Assembly (NCBI GenBank): GCA_030533445.1
Contig: JARPUW010000553.1
Location: 1 to 64,000, forward strand
Length of the DNA stretch: 64,000 bases
Reading direction: 5' to 3'
Source: Cyprinodon diabolis
Taxonomy: Eukaryota > Chordata > Actinopteri > Cyprinodontiformes > Cyprinodontidae
A program made the position numbers and the translations under genes. Shown here in pieces: positions 62,408 to 64,000 of the stretch; position 1 is the stretch's first letter; every line of letters begins with the position of its first letter. Under the pieces are notes generated by a model. That model worked only from the letters and a program-made list of their open reading frames with translations. It searched no databases and was not told the origin of the DNA.

Positions 62408-64000
62408 CTGGAGCCTTGAGCTTCTGGAACCTTGAGCTGCTGGAGCCTTGAGCTGCTGGTGCTTCTGGAACCTTGAGCTGCTGGAGCCTTGAGCGGCTGG
62501 AACCTTGAGCTGCTGGAACCTTGAGCTTCTGGAACCTTGAGCTGCTGGTGCTTCTGGAACCTTGAGCTGCTGGAACCTTGAGCTGCTGGAACCTTGAGCT
62601 GCTGGTGCTTCTGGAACCTTGAGCTTCTGGAGCCTTGAGCTGCTGGAACCTTGAAGTGCTGGATATTTGAGCTGCTGGAACCTTGAGCTGCTGGAACCTT
62701 GAGCTGCTGGAACCTTGAGCTGCTGGAGCTTTGAGCTGCTGGTTCTTCTGGAACCTTGAGCTTCTGGAACCTTGAGCTTCTGGAACCTTGAGCTGCTGGA
62801 GCCTTGAGATTCTGGAACCTTAAGCTGCTGAAGCCTTGAGCTTCTGGAACCTTGAGCTGCTGGAGCCTTGAGCTTCTGGAACCTTGAGCTGCTGGAACCT
62901 TGAGCTGCTGGAACCTTGAGCTGTTGGAACCTTGAGCTGCTGGAACCTTGAGCTGCTGGTGCTTCTGGAACCTTGAGCTGCTGGAACCTTGAGCTGCTGG
63001 TGCTTCTGGAACCTTGAGCTGCTGGAACCTTGAGCTGCTCGAACCTTGAGCTGCTGGTGCTTCTGGAACCTTGAGCTGCTGGAACCTTGAGCTGCTGGTG
63101 CTTCTGGAACCTTGAGCTGCTGGAACCTTGAGCTGCTGGAACCTTGAGCTGCTGGTGCTTCTGGAACCTTGAGCATCTGGAGCCTTGAGCTTCTGGAACC
63201 TTGAGCTGCTGGAGCCTTGAGCTGCTGGTGCTTCTGGAACCTTGAGCTGCTGGAACATTGAGCTGCTGGTGCTTCTGGAACCTTGAGCTGCTGGAACCTT
63301 GAGCTGCTGGAACCTTGAGCTGCTGGTGCTTCTGGAACCTTGAGCATCTGGAGCCTTGAGCTTCTGGAACCTTGAGCTGCTGGTGCTTCTGGAACCTTGA
63401 GCTGCTGGAACCTTGAGCTGCTGGAACCTTGAGCTGCTGGTGCTTCTGGAAGCTTGAGCTGCTGGTGCTTCTGGAACCTTGAGCTGCTGGAACCTTGAGC
63501 TGCTGGTGCTTCTGGAACCTTGAGCTGCTGGAACCTTGAGCTGCTGGTGCTTCTGGAATCTTGAGCTTCTGGAACCTTGAGCTGCTGGAACCTTGACTTC
63601 TAGGAGCCTTGAGCTGCTGGAACCTTGAAGTGCTGGAGCCTTGAGCTGCTGGAACCTTGAGCTGCTGGAACCTTTTGCTGCTGGAACCTTGAGCTGCTGG
63701 AGCTTTGAGCTGCTGGTGCTTCTGGAACCTTGAGCTGCTGGAAACTTGACTTCTGGAGCCTTGAGCTGCTGGAACCTTGAAGTGCTGGAGCCTTGAGCTG
63801 CTGGAACCTTGAGTTGCTGGAACCTTGAGCTGCTGGAACCTTGAGCTGCTGGAGCTTTGAGCTGCTGGTGCTTCTGGAACCTTGAGTTTCTGGAACCTTG
63901 AGCTTCTGGAACCTTGAGCTGCTGGAGCCTTGAGCTTCTGGAACCTTGAGCTGCTGAAGCCTTGAGCTTCTGGAACCTTGAGCTGCTGGAGCCTTGAGCT

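Larger units (their letters stand above)
10433..64000. repeat. Giant minisatellite, 16-bp plus 9-bp modules
   Basis: Unbroken tandem array over 53.5 kb, leaving the window on the right. Main module on +: GGAACCTTGAGCTGCT (16 bp), with common variants at position 4 (A/G) and at the end (GCTGCT or GCTTCT). Second module: GGTGCTTCT (9 bp), placed after one to four 16-mers, so common composites are 25, 41, 57 and 73 bp. By rough estimate there are several thousand modules. I saw no transposon or unique DNA inside it. Both main modules and their junctions lack CpG. On the minus strand the 16-mer AGCAGCTCAAGGTTCC has no stop in any frame; on + each frame meets a TGA about every 48 bases. Function unknown. 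Confidence 0.97.

Noticed and set aside
10361..64000. Dozens of long minus-strand frames with MLKVPEAP- or MFQQLKVP-type starts as protein genes
   Set aside because: They overlap one another in all three frames and encode one peptide because the 16-bp unit has no stop in any phase. Their Met codons come from rare variants (GAGCATCTGG, AACATTGAG) and their stops from others (CCTTCAGC, CCTTAAGC, GAGCTACTGG, GCTAGAGCC). No promoter, splice site or domain supports a gene.
10433..64000. CRISPR array
   Set aside because: There are no unique spacers between repeats, the period is 9 or 16 bp, no cas genes are present, and the context is eukaryotic.
10433..64000. Centromeric or telomeric satellite
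   Set aside because: The unit is not a telomere repeat and is much shorter than usual centromere monomers. Nothing in the window shows centromere function, though the higher-order structure is reminiscent.
10433..64000. Recombination hot-spot (Chi-like) meaning for GCTGGTGC
   Set aside because: It resembles the bacterial Chi octamer at 7 of 8 bases, but that signal is specific to RecBCD of enteric bacteria and has no known role here.
10433..64000. Pure assembly artefact
   Set aside because: It cannot be excluded for exact block order and length. However, blocks carry distinct variants and single-module indels, so the array is not one read copied over and over.

Overview
The window is eukaryotic repeat-rich DNA, most likely from a teleost fish. 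The evidence is a decayed BEL/Pao LTR retrotransposon, an L1-superfamily LINE tail and a second LINE endonuclease fragment lying side by side, A/T-rich intergenic sequence, and no operon-like gene layout. The species call is inference. I see no intact host gene, tRNA, rRNA or CRISPR array.

Layout. 1-360: unique sequence with a weak exon-like stretch on the minus strand and a 15-bp inverted repeat. 361-1142: A-rich tandem repeats with a 180-bp period that flip to T-rich near 1035. 1143-2952 (+): 5'-truncated L1-type ORF2 tail with a zinc knuckle, one frameshift, one stop and an A-tail. 3072-3383 (-): LINE endonuclease fragment. 3427-10432 (-): a BEL/Pao element, read right to left as gag, protease, RT, RNase H, integrase, C-terminal domain and 3' LTR. 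It is dead: several in-frame stops and frameshifts, YVDN in place of YVDD, and apparent internal deletions in RT and integrase. Its gag is split by a solo LTR of another family at 9136-9853 (+), flanked by a perfect 5-bp duplication GTATC.

10433-64000 and beyond the right edge: more than 53.5 kb of one uninterrupted minisatellite. It has two modules, a 16-mer (GGAACCTTGAGCTGCT on +) and a 9-mer (GGTGCTTCT) that looks like the 16-mer minus 7 bases. The array begins directly upstream of the gag start codon, where the 5' leader and 5' LTR should be, and a degenerate unit lies inside the first gag codons. I infer that the array grew out of the retrotransposon leader. It is organised into multi-kilobase higher-order blocks: a rare marker recurs at spacings of 5025, 4131, 5009, 5321, 3725, 5025, 3725, 5217 and 7409 bp. 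Some blocks are near-identical over 1.7-2.8 kb.

Because 16 is not a multiple of 3 and the minus-strand unit has no stop in any frame, all three minus frames read the same 16-residue peptide (SSSRFQQLKVPAAQGS) in different phases. Open frames reach 2669 codons. I read these as a consequence of unit length rather than proof of a gene, but the geometry is unusual and the array could be transcribed and translated if a 5' LTR lies beyond the right edge.
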